DNA of 64,000 bases from Acrocarpospora macrocephala. GTDB taxonomy: Bacteria; Actinomycetota; Actinomycetes; Streptosporangiales; Streptosporangiaceae. Shown piece after piece: positions 19,112 to 28,843 of this stretch (positions are counted from its first letter, which is position 1; each line of letters opens with the position of its first letter). The stretch spans positions 146,248 through 210,247 of the forward strand of contig NZ_BLAE01000014.1 in assembly GCF_009687865.1 (NCBI RefSeq). Reading direction: 5' to 3'. The translations under genes were made by a program, and so were the position numbers. A model generated the notes under the pieces. The model saw only the letters and a list, made by a program, of their open reading frames with translations. It made no database searches and had not been told where the DNA came from.

Positions 19112-19656
19112 GCAAAAGCCCCCCTTCGCCTCTCGACTGACATGAAGGAGCACCCGTCCGGCCGACCTGGTCTTCGTCCCCACATCCGCCTGCTGAGGGG
19201 TTCGCGGCTCTGTGCCACTACTGCCCTTCTCTCCTGGCGGGGGCCATCTGGACCCCCGGGAAGGCAGGACTTACCTCTAAGCCGCACCGTGATCGGTCGA
19301 CCAAGAGTCGCCTTACGTGGACCGTTTTGCCTGCGGCTGGCATCGGCTAGCCAGACCGAAACCCGGGTCACCCCCACGGTTGTGGGGAGGATGAGAATCG
19401 GTCCAGTGCAACCACGGACCCGAACGGGTGCCATGTCCTGAACGCTAGTCGCTACGGGGCCGAATGTCAGCCGTGCACTCGCGTGGAAGATCACGGTCGG
19501 TGATTTTCCCCGGTGGCGGGCGGGGTCAGGCGCTGCCGAGTCCGTGGGGGTCGCCTCCTCTATGTGAACGCCTGTCGATCAGGCTGACCTGGGGGGCTGC
19601 CGTGGTCACACCATGGAGGTGTGACCATCGGGCCGGACCGTTATTTAACTGTTTCT
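19112..19656. other. 545-bp intergenic region between hpf and comF
   Basis: It must contain the hpf promoter, probably several, because hpf is growth-phase controlled elsewhere. I see a CCCCAC/GTGGGG hairpin at 19372-19387 and the comF terminator at 19603-19627. No reading frame here has a convincing start or composition. No clear -35/-10 pair stands out. Confidence 0.5.
19603..19627 (-). terminator. Terminator of the mtrA-mtrB-lpqB-comF operon
   Basis: Perfect 10-bp stem TGGTCACACC / GGTGTGACCA with loop ATGGA, 30 bp past the comF stop. It marks the likely end of the leftward operon that begins at mtrA. Confidence 0.8.
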
Positions 19657-20367
19657 TTACCTAGGGTCACGGACCAAATTTTGATCATCCCGGGCGTGTC
19701 GCGTTGCGGTCACCCGCTTCCTCGTGGCTGCGACCGTCACCGCGATGGGCACCCGCACCCCCGCCGCGCGCAATGCCGCCGCGGCGGCCGCCAGCGTCGC
19801 CCCCGTCGTCACCACATCATCGACCAGCACGGCCGTCGGGCACCCAGACGGCCGTACCCGACCTGATGAGACCACGTACCCACCGGCGAGGTTCGCGGCC
19901 CGCTCGGGCGCGCTCAGCCCCGCCTGATCGGCCACCCGCCGCCGCTGCCGCAGCACCGGCGCGAGCGTGACCGGCCACCCGGACCCCCGCAGATCCCGTA
20001 CGGCCACCGCCGCCATCCCCCGCACCGGATCATGCCCCCGGCGGCGGGTCACGGCCGGGGAACTCGGCACGGGCACCAACTCCAGCGCACGGCGCGACTC
20101 ACCCAGCGCGGCGGCGACGCTCGCCGCCAGACAGCCACCTAACTGTGGCCCTAGCGCTACCCTCCCGCGCTCCTTGAAAGCGAGCAGCAACCGCCGCACC
20201 GCCCCCGCATACTCCGCCGCGGCCCAGCACTCCGGCAGCCCGGGCGGCGGATTCTCGGGGGGCCGAGGCGACGGCACGCCGCGCAGCAGCGCCGTACAGA
20301 CCGGGCAGACCAGGAAGCCCGCGCGGCCGCATCCGGCGCAGCGCGGCGGCAGGATCAGGTCGAGCAC
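19657..20367 (-). CDS. ComF-family phosphoribosyltransferase-like protein
   Basis: A 236-aa protein with an N-terminal zinc ribbon (Cys10, Cys13, Cys21, Cys24 in RCAGCGRAGFLVCPVC). A type I phosphoribosyltransferase domain follows, with the PRPP loop TAVLVDDVVTTGATL near residue 190. ComF proteins take part in DNA uptake in naturally competent bacteria. In actinomycetes the role is not established. It starts 33 bases after lpqB in the mtr operon. The low-complexity alanine run after the PRPP loop (AAAAAALRAAG) is normal for this GC content. Confidence 0.85.
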   Translation of the reverse strand: MLDLILPPRCAGCGRAGFLVCPVCTALLRGVPSPRPPENPPPGLPECWAAAEYAGAVRRLLLAFKERGRVALGPQLGGCLAASVAAALGESRRALELVPVPSSPAVTRRRGHDPVRGMAAVAVRDLRGSGWPVTLAPVLRQRRRVADQAGLSAPERAANLAGGYVVSSGRVRPSGCPTAVLVDDVVTTGATLAAAAAALRAAGVRVPIAVTVAATRKRVTATRHARDDQNLVRDPR

Positions 20368-20400
20368 CCGCCCACCCTCCCGGACGGCACCGACAGAACC

Positions 20401-22161
20401 TCAGCCCAGCGGATACAGCACGTAGGTCACGCCCGACTTGACGGGGGCGTTCCACTTCGTGCCGTCCCAGCGGCGGAGCGCGCCGTTCTCGTCGGCCGCG
20501 AGGATGGTGCCCGGCGCGGCCGTGATCGAGTTGATCCGGTTGTCCACCGTGGGCGTGTCCGGGGCGTCGCCGCCGGAGATCGAGTAGACGAGCAGCGACT
20601 GCTGCTTGGCCTTCTCGGTGAGGACCAGCACCGTGCCGTCGTCCTGCCAGGCGATGTCGAGGATGGTCCGGCCCTCCTCCGGCGGGATCAGCGTCTCCAG
20701 GCCGCCGACCCGGTAGTCGCCCATCCGGACGATGATCCCGATGTCCACCTGCTCGCCGGCGCCGTGGTCGGAGATGACCGCGGCCCTGACCCCGTCCCTG
20801 GCCACCCGGAACGCCTTCACGTTCGCGGTTTCCAGACCGGGCGCGGTGACCGGGATGGCCTGCCCGTTCACGCCCCGCCAGACCCTGGAGCCCAGGGCAT
20901 CCTCCGGGCCGACCTTCTCGACCGACCAGACCTCGCCGTATCGATCCCAGGACGGCGGGGTCAACTTGCCCTCGCCGCTGATCCAGCGCTGCCACTGGCT
21001 GCCCTCGGCCAGGTCGGCCACCCAGATCCCGGGTTCCGGGCGCAGCGCGGCCACCCGGCCGTAGGGGAGCTCGGCCATGGCCGGATGGTGGAAGGCCTGG
21101 TTGGGCTCCCCGGCCGCGCCGAGCACCGGCGCCGGCGGCTCGTTGTTCTTGGTCTCCTTGACCAGCGTGCCGTCCAGCACGTAGTAGCCGGGCGGCTCCT
21201 TGGCCAGCACGGACGGATCGAACTCGCCGAAGTCGCCGCGCTGGAAGCGCACCGCGCCGCCGGGGAACGGCTCCCCGTTGACCGTCACAACGATCGGCAT
21301 CTGCGGGGCGACCGCGGTGAACGTCCAGGCCAGCTGGGCCTTCACCGCGCGCAGGCGTTCGGGGGCGGAAGCCAGCTCGCCCAGCTGCGCGCTGAAGTCC
21401 ATCACCACCGCGTTGTCCTCGACCCGGATGTCGCGCAGTTCGGTGCCGGGCGGGAAGGTGTTCCGCACGCCGTCGGAGAGCGGCTTGCTCGGCCCGAGCA
21501 GCAGCCGCTCGATCAGCGACTCGGGGAAGCCCCGGACCGGGTCGATGGGCAGCCGCACCCGATCGGAGACCAGGCCCTGGCCGGCGAGGTCGGGGTAGTA
21601 GAGGGTGACCGTGCGGTAGGCCCGGGAAAGGTCATCGGGCCGGAGCAGCAGCGCCGCGGGAGCCGCCGAGATCCGCCACTGCCCGTCCAGCTTCACCAGC
21701 GAGATCGGGTCCCAGGCGTTGTTCTCGGTGTCGGCGGGCGAGGCCAGATAGCGCCCCTCCGGGTCGATGGTGGCGATCTGCTTGCCCGTGATCGGCACCG
21801 CGTATTCCTTGGCGTCCGGGTCGGGCACCTCGGCCGGGGTGAACTTGCAGTCGCAGATGATCGTGTTGGCCTTCGCCGGATTCCATTTCGCCCGCGCCTC
21901 CGGGGTAAGGTACGTCCTGGCGATCGCCCGGCTGGTGTCGTCGAACCCGGCCATGGCCGCCTGGAAGCCCTGCACGATCTCCACCGGGGTGGCGTCGGGC
22001 TTGGGCTCGGTGGCGATGACCCGCACGTAGGGCTGGCTCAGCGGGTCGCTGCCGCCGTCCTCCTTCTCCACCGTGGTGGGATTGCCGCTGGACGGCACGA
22101 TCGTGCACGCCGACAGCGCGCCCAGCGCGACAAGACCGGCCAGATAGCGTCTAGTCGACAT
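20401..22161 (-). CDS. lpqB: LpqB lipoprotein, MtrB-associated
   Basis: A 586-aa lipoprotein. The signal peptide MSTRRYLAGLVALGALSAC ends in a lipobox with Cys19. A GerMN-type domain lies at about residues 190-310 (PIDPVRGFPESLIERLLLGP). A C-terminal beta-propeller-like LpqB domain follows. LpqB interacts with the extracellular part of MtrB in mycobacteria and tunes MtrAB signalling. It overlaps the end of mtrB by 11 bases, so the three genes are transcriptionally and probably translationally coupled. Confidence 0.93.
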   Translation of the reverse strand: MSTRRYLAGLVALGALSACTIVPSSGNPTTVEKEDGGSDPLSQPYVRVIATEPKPDATPVEIVQGFQAAMAGFDDTSRAIARTYLTPEARAKWNPAKANTIICDCKFTPAEVPDPDAKEYAVPITGKQIATIDPEGRYLASPADTENNAWDPISLVKLDGQWRISAAPAALLLRPDDLSRAYRTVTLYYPDLAGQGLVSDRVRLPIDPVRGFPESLIERLLLGPSKPLSDGVRNTFPPGTELRDIRVEDNAVVMDFSAQLGELASAPERLRAVKAQLAWTFTAVAPQMPIVVTVNGEPFPGGAVRFQRGDFGEFDPSVLAKEPPGYYVLDGTLVKETKNNEPPAPVLGAAGEPNQAFHHPAMAELPYGRVAALRPEPGIWVADLAEGSQWQRWISGEGKLTPPSWDRYGEVWSVEKVGPEDALGSRVWRGVNGQAIPVTAPGLETANVKAFRVARDGVRAAVISDHGAGEQVDIGIIVRMGDYRVGGLETLIPPEEGRTILDIAWQDDGTVLVLTEKAKQQSLLVYSISGGDAPDTPTVDNRINSITAAPGTILAADENGALRRWDGTKWNAPVKSGVTYVLYPLG

Positions 22162-23920
22162 CGAACACCCCCGACTCGCCCGCCGCGGCCGACAGCACGG
22201 GCGTGGCCTGCCCTCGCCAGGTGCGCCGCATCTCCACCTCGGGCGGCACCAGCGGCAGCGGCGAGCCTTTCAGCTCGCTGCCCGCGAGCCGGGGCAGCGA
22301 CAGCCGGAACTGGGTGCCCTCCCCGGGCGAGCCCCACGCCTGCAGCCAGCCGCCGTGCAGGATCGCGTCCTCGCGGGAGATGGCGAGCCCGAGCCCGGTG
22401 CCGCCGATGGTCCTGGCCCGGGACGGGTCGGCCCGCCAGAACCGGTCGAAGACCATGTTCTCCTCGCCGTGCCGCAACCCCACGCCGTGGTCGCGGACGG
22501 CCACCGCCACCGCGTCCCGGTCGGCGCCGAGGGCGACCACGATGTCCTTGCCCTCGCCGTGCTCGATCGCGTTGAACAGCAGGTTGCGCAGGATGCGCTC
22601 GACCCGGCGGCTGTCGCACTCGGCCATGCACGGCTCGTTGGGCAGCCGCAGCTCGAACCGGGTGGCGTGCCGCTCGGCCAGCGCCTCGGAGTCGCCGACC
22701 GCGCGCAGCACCACGTCGCGCATGTCCACCGGCTCCAGGTCGAGGGTGGCCGCGCCGGCGTCGTAGCGGCTGATCTCCAGCAGGTCGGCCAGCATCGACT
22801 CGAAGCGTTCCAGCTGGGCCTGCATCAGCTCGGCCGAGCGGGCCGCCATCGGGTCGAAGTCCTCGCGGGCCTCGTACAGCAGGTCGGCGGCCATCCGTAC
22901 GGTGGTCAGCGGGGTGCGCAGCTCGTGCGAGACGTCGGACACGAACTGGCGCTGCACCTGGGAGAGCTCCTCCAGCTGGTGGATCTTGAGGGCCAGGTTG
23001 CTGGCCATCTCGTTGAAGGAGGTGGCCAGCCGGGCCAGGTCGTCCTCGCCGCGGACTTTGAGGCGTTCCTCCAGGCGGCCGGAGGCCAGGCGTTCGGCGG
23101 CCTGGCGGGCCAGCCGTACGGGGGTGACGACCTGGCGGGTGACCAGCGATGCGATCGCGGCGAGCAGCAGGACCAGGCCGGCGCCCACGATGATCAGCAG
23201 CTGGAGCACCGAGGAGAGCGTCTCCTCCTCTTCCTGCAGCGGGAACAGGTGGTAGATCTCGTACGTGCCGTCCGGGCTGAACACCAGCGAGCCGACCACG
23301 AAGCCGATCTGGTTGGGCTCGGCGTGGTCCAGGTAGCGCAGCGTGGCGGGCTGCCGCCAGGAGAGCGTGGTGGAGCCGCTCTTCTGCAGGTCGCGGCGGA
23401 GCCGTTCGGGCACGCTGGCCACGTCGATGTTGCCGGTGGCGCGGTCCTGCCCGACCCGGCTCTTGTTCAGGATGATCACGTCGTACCGGGAGCCGGCGCG
23501 TTCGGCCAGGGCCCGGGCGGCGAGCTCGACCGGGGTGCTGACGGCGGTGTCCTGGTCGCCGCCCTTGGGCGGCACGTCGTTCTGCGAGACGGTGAAGTAT
23601 CCGGCCACGCTGGACACGTTGGCCTTGGCCTCCGCGGTCGCCGCCCGGGTCCGGCCGGCGATCATCGCGTCGGTGATCGACTGGAACAGGAACACGCCCA
23701 GCACGGCCACCACGACCATCGAGACGACCAGCGTGCTGGTCACCACCCGCAGCTGGAGCGAGCGCCGGTAGGCGCCGCGCAGCCGCCCGGCCAGCCGCCG
23801 GGCGCGCCGCCGCACCCCGCGCGCGATCTGCCGTAAGGTGCGCCGCGGCCGCTTGCCACGCGCTTTCAGGGCGGAACCCGAGGGTTTCCGCCCTGACGCC
23901 GACGCCGAGGGGGGAGGCAT
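22151..23920 (-). CDS. mtrB: Sensor histidine kinase MtrB
   Basis: A 589-aa membrane kinase. A basic cytoplasmic N-terminus (residues 1-56) is followed by the first membrane helix at about 58-79, an extracytoplasmic sensor region, and a second helix at about 237-260. HAMP follows at about 262-315. The HisKA box has phospho-His332 in SDVSHELRTPLTTV. The HATPase domain follows, with the N box RILRNLLFNAIEHGEG and the G box GGTGLGLAI. It lies 10 bases after mtrA. With LpqB it forms the actinobacterial system that links cell-wall and osmotic state to division and replication. Confidence 0.95.
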   Translation of the reverse strand: MPPPSASASGRKPSGSALKARGKRPRRTLRQIARGVRRRARRLAGRLRGAYRRSLQLRVVTSTLVVSMVVVAVLGVFLFQSITDAMIAGRTRAATAEAKANVSSVAGYFTVSQNDVPPKGGDQDTAVSTPVELAARALAERAGSRYDVIILNKSRVGQDRATGNIDVASVPERLRRDLQKSGSTTLSWRQPATLRYLDHAEPNQIGFVVGSLVFSPDGTYEIYHLFPLQEEEETLSSVLQLLIIVGAGLVLLLAAIASLVTRQVVTPVRLARQAAERLASGRLEERLKVRGEDDLARLATSFNEMASNLALKIHQLEELSQVQRQFVSDVSHELRTPLTTVRMAADLLYEAREDFDPMAARSAELMQAQLERFESMLADLLEISRYDAGAATLDLEPVDMRDVVLRAVGDSEALAERHATRFELRLPNEPCMAECDSRRVERILRNLLFNAIEHGEGKDIVVALGADRDAVAVAVRDHGVGLRHGEENMVFDRFWRADPSRARTIGGTGLGLAISREDAILHGGWLQAWGSPGEGTQFRLSLPRLAGSELKGSPLPLVPPEVEMRRTWRGQATPVLSAAAGESGVFDVD

Positions 23921-23930
23921 GGCGGTTCGG

Positions 23931-24608
23931 CTACGCGGGGCCGGCCTTGTATCCCACGCCCCGGACCGTCACCACGATCTCCGGATGCTCGGGATCCTTC
24001 TCGATCTTCGCCCGCAGCCGCTGCACGTGCACGTTGACCAGGCGGGTGTCGGCCGCGTGCCGGTAACCCCAGACCTGTTCGAGCAGGACCTCCCGGGTGA
24101 ATACCTGCCGCGGCTTGCGCGCCAGCGCGACCAGCAGGTCGAACTCCAGCGGGGTCAGGTTGATGGTCTCTTCGAACCGCTTCACCGAGTGCCCGGCGAC
24201 GTCGATGGTGATGTCGCCGATCTGCAGGATCTCCGGCGTCGGCTCGTCGGTACGGCGCAGCCGCGCCCGCACCCGCGCCACCAGCTCCTTCGGCTTGAAC
24301 GGCTTGACGATGTAGTCGTCGGCGCCGGATTCCAGGCCGAGCACCACGTCGATGGTGTCGCTCTTGGCGGTGAGCATGACGATGGGCACGCCCGACTCGG
24401 CCCTGATCCGGCGGCAGACGTCGATGCCGTCGGCGCCGGGCAGCATCAGGTCGAGCAGGACCAGATCCGGGCGGGTGTCGCGGAAGGCGTCGAGCGCCTT
24501 GTCGCCGTCGGACACGAACGACGGCTCAAACCCTTCTCCGCGCAACACGATGCCGAGCATCTCGGCGAGAGCGGCGTCGTCGTCGACGACCAGCACGCGT
24601 CCTTTCAT
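23931..24608 (-). CDS. mtrA: Response regulator MtrA
   Basis: A 225-aa OmpR/PhoB-type regulator. The receiver domain has phospho-Asp53 in LVLLDLMLPGADG and the acidic DDD at 9-11. The C-terminal winged helix carries VFTREVLLEQVWGYRHAADTRLVNVHVQRLRAKIE, whose recognition part is highly conserved among MtrA proteins. It is the first gene of the mtrA-mtrB-lpqB-comF operon. MtrA is essential or near-essential in several actinobacteria. Confidence 0.96.
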   Translation of the reverse strand: MKGRVLVVDDDAALAEMLGIVLRGEGFEPSFVSDGDKALDAFRDTRPDLVLLDLMLPGADGIDVCRRIRAESGVPIVMLTAKSDTIDVVLGLESGADDYIVKPFKPKELVARVRARLRRTDEPTPEILQIGDITIDVAGHSVKRFEETINLTPLEFDLLVALARKPRQVFTREVLLEQVWGYRHAADTRLVNVHVQRLRAKIEKDPEHPEIVVTVRGVGYKAGPA

Positions 24609-24915
24609 GGCCCCTCATTCGTTCTTAGCGCAGGTTTGGGAGGTATTGGGTGGGGTTTCGGGTTTCTGGGAAGGTTACCCGCGACCACCCCATGGGTGAT
24701 ACACGACCATGACAAAGGATGGAGTTTAGGGGCTTGTGGTGGAACGCGCGATGATCTGACCCGATTCTGACCTGTATAAGGCCAGCGTCGCGGGAACTCC
24801 ATAGTGCGGTCACGTTCCAAGTCTGCGCTTCGTCAGCGCGTTTCTGCCATCCCAGGTTCATGGTTTCCCCAGACGGAGGACTCCGGGTAGCCGTACATCA
24901 TGCCAGGATTGGGAC
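24609..24915. promoter_or_regulatory. 307-bp divergent promoter region of mtrA
   Basis: Separates mtrA from the rightward membrane-protein operon. The stretch 24730-24860 has lower GC than its surroundings. TATAAG at 24775-24780 is a candidate -10 for the rightward operon. No MtrA box could be assigned with confidence by eye. Confidence 0.4.
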
Positions 24916-26133
24916 ATGACAGACGGTCCCCCTGAGAACCCGCCGCCCGGGTGGGCAGCTCAGCAGCCCCCCGCGTACGGCGCGCCCGGCCCGGGTTCCT
25001 GGGCGGCCCCCGGTCAGCAGCCTCCGTTCCCGCCTCCGCCGCCGGGGTACGGTCCGCACCAGCAGATGCCGTACAACCCTTATGGCGCGCCGCCCGCGCC
25101 GAAGCCGGGAATCATCCCGCTGCGCCCGCTGACCCTGGGCGACATGTACAACGGCGCGGTGGCGGCCATTCGCGCCAACCCGAAGGCGACGCTCGGGCTC
25201 GCCGCGGTCGTGGTGACGGTGACCCAGCTGGTGGCGTTCGCGATCCAGGCGGCCACCGCCGAGGCGACGCTCAACCTGCTCACTATCAACGAGAGCACCG
25301 TGACGGACGACCCGGACGCGATCCTGGGGTCGCTGGCCGGGCTGCTCGGCGGGGCGGTGCTCACCCTGATCGTGTCCGTGATCTCCATGGTGGTGCTGAC
25401 CGGGATCCTGACCAGCGTGGTCGGGCGGTCGGTGTTCGGCGAGTCGATCTCCATCGGCCAGGCCTGGCGGCAGACGGCGGGGCGGGTGCTGCCGCTGCTG
25501 GGGCTCGGCCTGCTGCAGACTCTCATGGTGTTCGGCATCATCGTGGTCCCGTTCCTGCTGATCGGCGTAATGGCCGGCACCTTCCTGGGGGCAGGGGCGG
25601 TGGTGTTGTTCTTCCTGCTCCTCGTCGGCGGCGTCATCGGCGCGGTGTTCCTCTACACCAAGATGAGCCTGGCCGGGGCGGCCATCGTGCTGGAGCGGAT
25701 CGGCGTGTTCGCCGCCATCGGCCGGTCGTTCCGGCTGGTCCGGGGCGACTTCTGGCGGGTGTTCGGCATCCTGCTGCTGACCGCGATCGTCGCCGGCCTC
25801 GTCCAGGGCGCGATCGGCGCGCCGTTCCAGATCGCCGGAACCATAATCGGAGGGGACGCGGAGACCCTTCAGGAGGTGACCTCCGGCTTCTACCTGTCGA
25901 TGGCGCTGGCCACCGTCGGGGCCATCATCGGCGGTGTGCTCGCCAGCCCGTTCTCGGCCGCCGTCAACACCCTGCTCTACGCCGACCGCCGGATGCGGGC
26001 GGAGGCGTTCGACCTGGTCCTGCAGACCGAGGCGCTGGAACGGCAGCGCGGCGGCATGCCCACCGGGCCGCAGGACCTCTGGCATCCGTCGTACGGCTCC
26101 GGTTACCGTCCGCCGGGCCCCTGGCAGCCGTGA
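24916..26133 (+). CDS. Polytopic membrane protein with proline-rich N-terminus (GPDPase membrane-domain-like)
   Basis: A 405-aa protein. Residues 1-65 are Pro/Gly/Gln-rich and cytosolic. After the conserved start RPLTLGDMYNGAVAAIRANPKATLG come about six membrane helices of the family often labelled glycerophosphodiester phosphodiesterase membrane domain. No catalytic phosphodiesterase domain is present. It opens the operon continuing to DUF4129, DUF4350, MoxR and DUF58, and its stop overlaps the next GTG. A role in membrane assembly together with these partners is inferred from context. Confidence 0.75.
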   Translation: MTDGPPENPPPGWAAQQPPAYGAPGPGSWAAPGQQPPFPPPPPGYGPHQQMPYNPYGAPPAPKPGIIPLRPLTLGDMYNGAVAAIRANPKATLGLAAVVVTVTQLVAFAIQAATAEATLNLLTINESTVTDDPDAILGSLAGLLGGAVLTLIVSVISMVVLTGILTSVVGRSVFGESISIGQAWRQTAGRVLPLLGLGLLQTLMVFGIIVVPFLLIGVMAGTFLGAGAVVLFFLLLVGGVIGAVFLYTKMSLAGAAIVLERIGVFAAIGRSFRLVRGDFWRVFGILLLTAIVAGLVQGAIGAPFQIAGTIIGGDAETLQEVTSGFYLSMALATVGAIIGGVLASPFSAAVNTLLYADRRMRAEAFDLVLQTEALERQRGGMPTGPQDLWHPSYGSGYRPPGPWQP

Positions 26134-26750
26134 CCGGCTGGGACGTCCCGGTCGATCTCGGCCGGGAGGCCGCCAGGGAGGCGGCGATCCGCGAACTGGC
26201 CGACCCGGCCTACCCGAAGGAGTCCTGGACGGACCGGCTGCTCGGCTGGGCCGCGGAGTGGATCGACAACCTGCTCAGGGCGGCCGGACAGGTGCCGGGC
26301 GGCTGGCTCGCGCTGGTCGTGCTGGCCCTGATCGTGGTCGGCCTGGCCGTCCTGCTGCTGCGCACCGCGACCCGGGCGACCAGGGCGGCGTCCGGCGCGG
26401 CCGTGCTCTACGACGAGCGGATCAGGTCGGCCGCCGAGCACCGGGCCGCCGCCGACCAGCACGCGCAGCGGCAGGAGTGGGCCGCCGCCGTCCGGGAGCG
26501 GCTCCGCGCCATCGCCCGCGACCTGGAGGAACGCACGATCGTGGCACCGCAGCCCGGGCGCACCGCCGACGAGTTCGCCGCCGAGGCCGGGGCCGCGCTG
26601 CCCGAGTTCCAGGCCGACCTGGCCGCGGCCGCGCGCCACTTCGACGACGTCACCTACGGCGAGGCGCCCGGCACGCAAGGCGGATACGCCCTGCTGGCCG
26701 CGCTGGACGAGCGGCTGCAGCGGGCCCGGCCGATGCTGGTGGCCGGATGA
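26130..26750 (+). CDS. DUF4129 domain-containing membrane protein
   Basis: A 206-aa protein starting at GTG 26130, overlapping the previous stop (GTGA). One membrane helix lies at about residues 52-76 (WLALVVLALIVVGLAVLLLR). A C-terminal cytosolic helical domain (EWAAAVRERLRAIARDLEERT) is typical of DUF4129 proteins, which contain part of a transglutaminase-associated module. Family members travel with MoxR and DUF58. Function is unknown. Confidence 0.8.
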   Translation: MTGWDVPVDLGREAAREAAIRELADPAYPKESWTDRLLGWAAEWIDNLLRAAGQVPGGWLALVVLALIVVGLAVLLLRTATRATRAASGAAVLYDERIRSAAEHRAAADQHAQRQEWAAAVRERLRAIARDLEERTIVAPQPGRTADEFAAEAGAALPEFQADLAAAARHFDDVTYGEAPGTQGGYALLAALDERLQRARPMLVAG

Positions 26751-27871
26751 GCGTCCCCACCACGCCGCGGATCCGGGATCGGTGGCGGACCTGGCGCGGC
26801 GTGCTCGGCACGCTGCTGCTCATCACGGCCTTCGCCGTGCTGATGGTGGGCGTGTCCACGCCACGCCCCGGCGGTTACCTGGACGCGGAGGGCACCGGGC
26901 CCGGCGGGACGCGCGCGCTCGCCGAGATCCTGGCCGATCAGGGCGTCCGGGTCGAGCAGGTGCGCACCCTGGCGGAGGCCAGGAGCATCGCGACGCCGGA
27001 CTCGCTGGTGGTGCTGGCCCGCCCCGAATACCTGATGGACGACGACCTGCTGGACCGGATCGACGAGCTGCCCGGCGACCGGCTGCTCATCGCGCCGTTC
27101 GCCACGGTCCTCGACGAGCTGGCCCCCGGCGTCACCGAAGGATCGTACGAGGAGATACACAGCCGGGAACCCGGCTGCGGAATGCGCGAGGCCGTCCAGG
27201 CCGGAAACGCCCGCATGGGCGGCTCCTACTACCAGGTGACCGGCCCGGACGCCCGCTGCTACGGCGGCACCCTGATCCGGTTCCGGCCGAACGGCAGGAC
27301 CACCACGATCGTCGGCTCCGGCGAGTTCCTCACCAACGGCAGGCTGATCGAGGACGGCAACGCGGCCCTGGCCGTGAACCTGGTCGGCACCCGCACCCAC
27401 GTCACCTGGTTCGCCCCCCGGATCCCGCTGGGCAACGAGCCGCCCGCGACCCTGGAGGAGCTGCTCCCCGAGCAGCTCACCTGGCTGGTCTGGACCCTGA
27501 TCGTGGCGGTCGGGCTGATCGCGATCGCGCAGGGCCGCAGGCTCGGTCCGGTGGTGACAGAGAAGCTGCCGGTCATCGTGCGCGCCGCGGAGACCGCGGA
27601 GGGCCGGGGCCGCCTCTACCGGGCGCGCCGGGCCCGCGACCGGGCCGGGCACGCGCTCCGCGCCGCCACTCTGGACCGGATCGTGCCCCGGCTGGGACTC
27701 GCTCCGGGCAGCGCGGCGGACACGATCGTTTCGGCGATAGCCGTACGGATCGGGCAGGATGCCGGACAGATCCGGTCGATCCTCTACGGCCCGGCGCCCG
27801 CCGACGACGCGCAGCTGGTCGCGCTGGCCCGGCATCTGGACACCATCGAAAGGCAGGTAAGAGACTCGTGA
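26747..27871 (+). CDS. DUF4350 domain-containing membrane protein
   Basis: A 374-aa protein starting at ATG 26747, which overlaps the DUF4129 stop as ATGA. A membrane helix lies at about residues 19-38, followed by an extracytoplasmic DUF4350 domain (TRALAEILADQGVRVEQ, then LVVLARPEYLMDDDLLDRI). A second helix lies near residue 245, and a cytosolic tail ends the protein. The tail (RARDRAGHALRAATLDRIVPRLG) may contact MoxR. Function is unknown and is assigned by operon context only. Confidence 0.8.
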   Translation: MSVPTTPRIRDRWRTWRGVLGTLLLITAFAVLMVGVSTPRPGGYLDAEGTGPGGTRALAEILADQGVRVEQVRTLAEARSIATPDSLVVLARPEYLMDDDLLDRIDELPGDRLLIAPFATVLDELAPGVTEGSYEEIHSREPGCGMREAVQAGNARMGGSYYQVTGPDARCYGGTLIRFRPNGRTTTIVGSGEFLTNGRLIEDGNAALAVNLVGTRTHVTWFAPRIPLGNEPPATLEELLPEQLTWLVWTLIVAVGLIAIAQGRRLGPVVTEKLPVIVRAAETAEGRGRLYRARRARDRAGHALRAATLDRIVPRLGLAPGSAADTIVSAIAVRIGQDAGQIRSILYGPAPADDAQLVALARHLDTIERQVRDS

Positions 27872-28836
27872 CGAGGCCTCCCGAAAAGACACCTGACGCC
27901 TCCCGGGAGGCGCTGGCCGCGCTCCGCGCGGAGGTCGCCAAGGCGGTGGTCGGCCAGGACGCCGTCGTCACCGGCCTGGTGATCGCGCTGCTCTGCCGGG
28001 GGCACGTGCTCCTGGAGGGCGTGCCCGGCGTGGCCAAGACCCTGCTGGTGCGTACGCTGGCCGCGGCCCTCTCCCTCGACTTCAAGCGGGTGCAGTTCAC
28101 CCCCGACCTGATGCCGGGCGACATCACCGGATCGCTGGTCTACGACGCCAAGACGGCCGCGTTCGAGTTCCACGACGGCCCGGTCTTCACCCACCTGCTG
28201 CTGGCCGACGAGATCAACAGAACCCCGCCCAAGACGCAGGCGGCGCTGCTGGAGGCGATGGAGGAGCGCCAGGTGAGCGTGGAGGGCTCGGCCCGCATGC
28301 TGCCCGACCCGTTCATCGTGGCCGCCACCCAGAACCCGATCGAATACGAGGGCACCTACCAGCTGCCCGAGGCCCAGCTGGACCGGTTCCTGCTCAAGCT
28401 GACCGTACCGGTGCCGCCCCGGGATCAGGAGATCGCGGTGCTGGACCGGCACGCCCGCGGCTTCGACCCGCGCGACCTGACCGAGATCAAGCCGGTGGCC
28501 TCGGCCGCGGACCTGGAGGCCGGGCGGGTGGCGGTCAGCCAGGTGCACGTCTCCCCCGAGGTGCTCGGCTACATCGTGGACATCGCCAGGGCCACCCGGC
28601 AGTCGCCGTCGCTCCAGCTGGGCGTCTCGCCGCGTGGCGCGACCGCGCTGCTGGCCGCCGCGCGGGCCTGGGGCTGGCTGTCGGGCCGGACCTACGTGAC
28701 GCCGGACGACGTGAAGGCGCTGGCCAGGCCCGCGCTCCGGCACCGGATCCAGCTGCGTCCTGAGGCGGAGCTGGAGGGCGCCACGCCGGACGGCCTGCTG
28801 GACGGCGTGCTCGCCGCCGTCCCCGTGCCCCGGTGA
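27868..28836 (+). CDS. MoxR-family AAA+ ATPase
   Basis: A 322-aa chaperone-like ATPase starting at GTG 27868, overlapping the DUF4350 stop (GTGA). Walker A is GVPGVAKT at residues 51-58, Walker B is LLLADEINRTPPKTQAALLEAM, and the sensor segment is AATQNPIEYEGTYQLPEAQLDRF. MoxR ATPases work with DUF58 (VWA-like) proteins to mature or insert partner complexes. The tight operon with DUF4129, DUF4350 and DUF58 supports that. Confidence 0.92.
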   Translation: MTRPPEKTPDASREALAALRAEVAKAVVGQDAVVTGLVIALLCRGHVLLEGVPGVAKTLLVRTLAAALSLDFKRVQFTPDLMPGDITGSLVYDAKTAAFEFHDGPVFTHLLLADEINRTPPKTQAALLEAMEERQVSVEGSARMLPDPFIVAATQNPIEYEGTYQLPEAQLDRFLLKLTVPVPPRDQEIAVLDRHARGFDPRDLTEIKPVASAADLEAGRVAVSQVHVSPEVLGYIVDIARATRQSPSLQLGVSPRGATALLAAARAWGWLSGRTYVTPDDVKALARPALRHRIQLRPEAELEGATPDGLLDGVLAAVPVPR

Positions 28837-28843
28837 GCCCGGC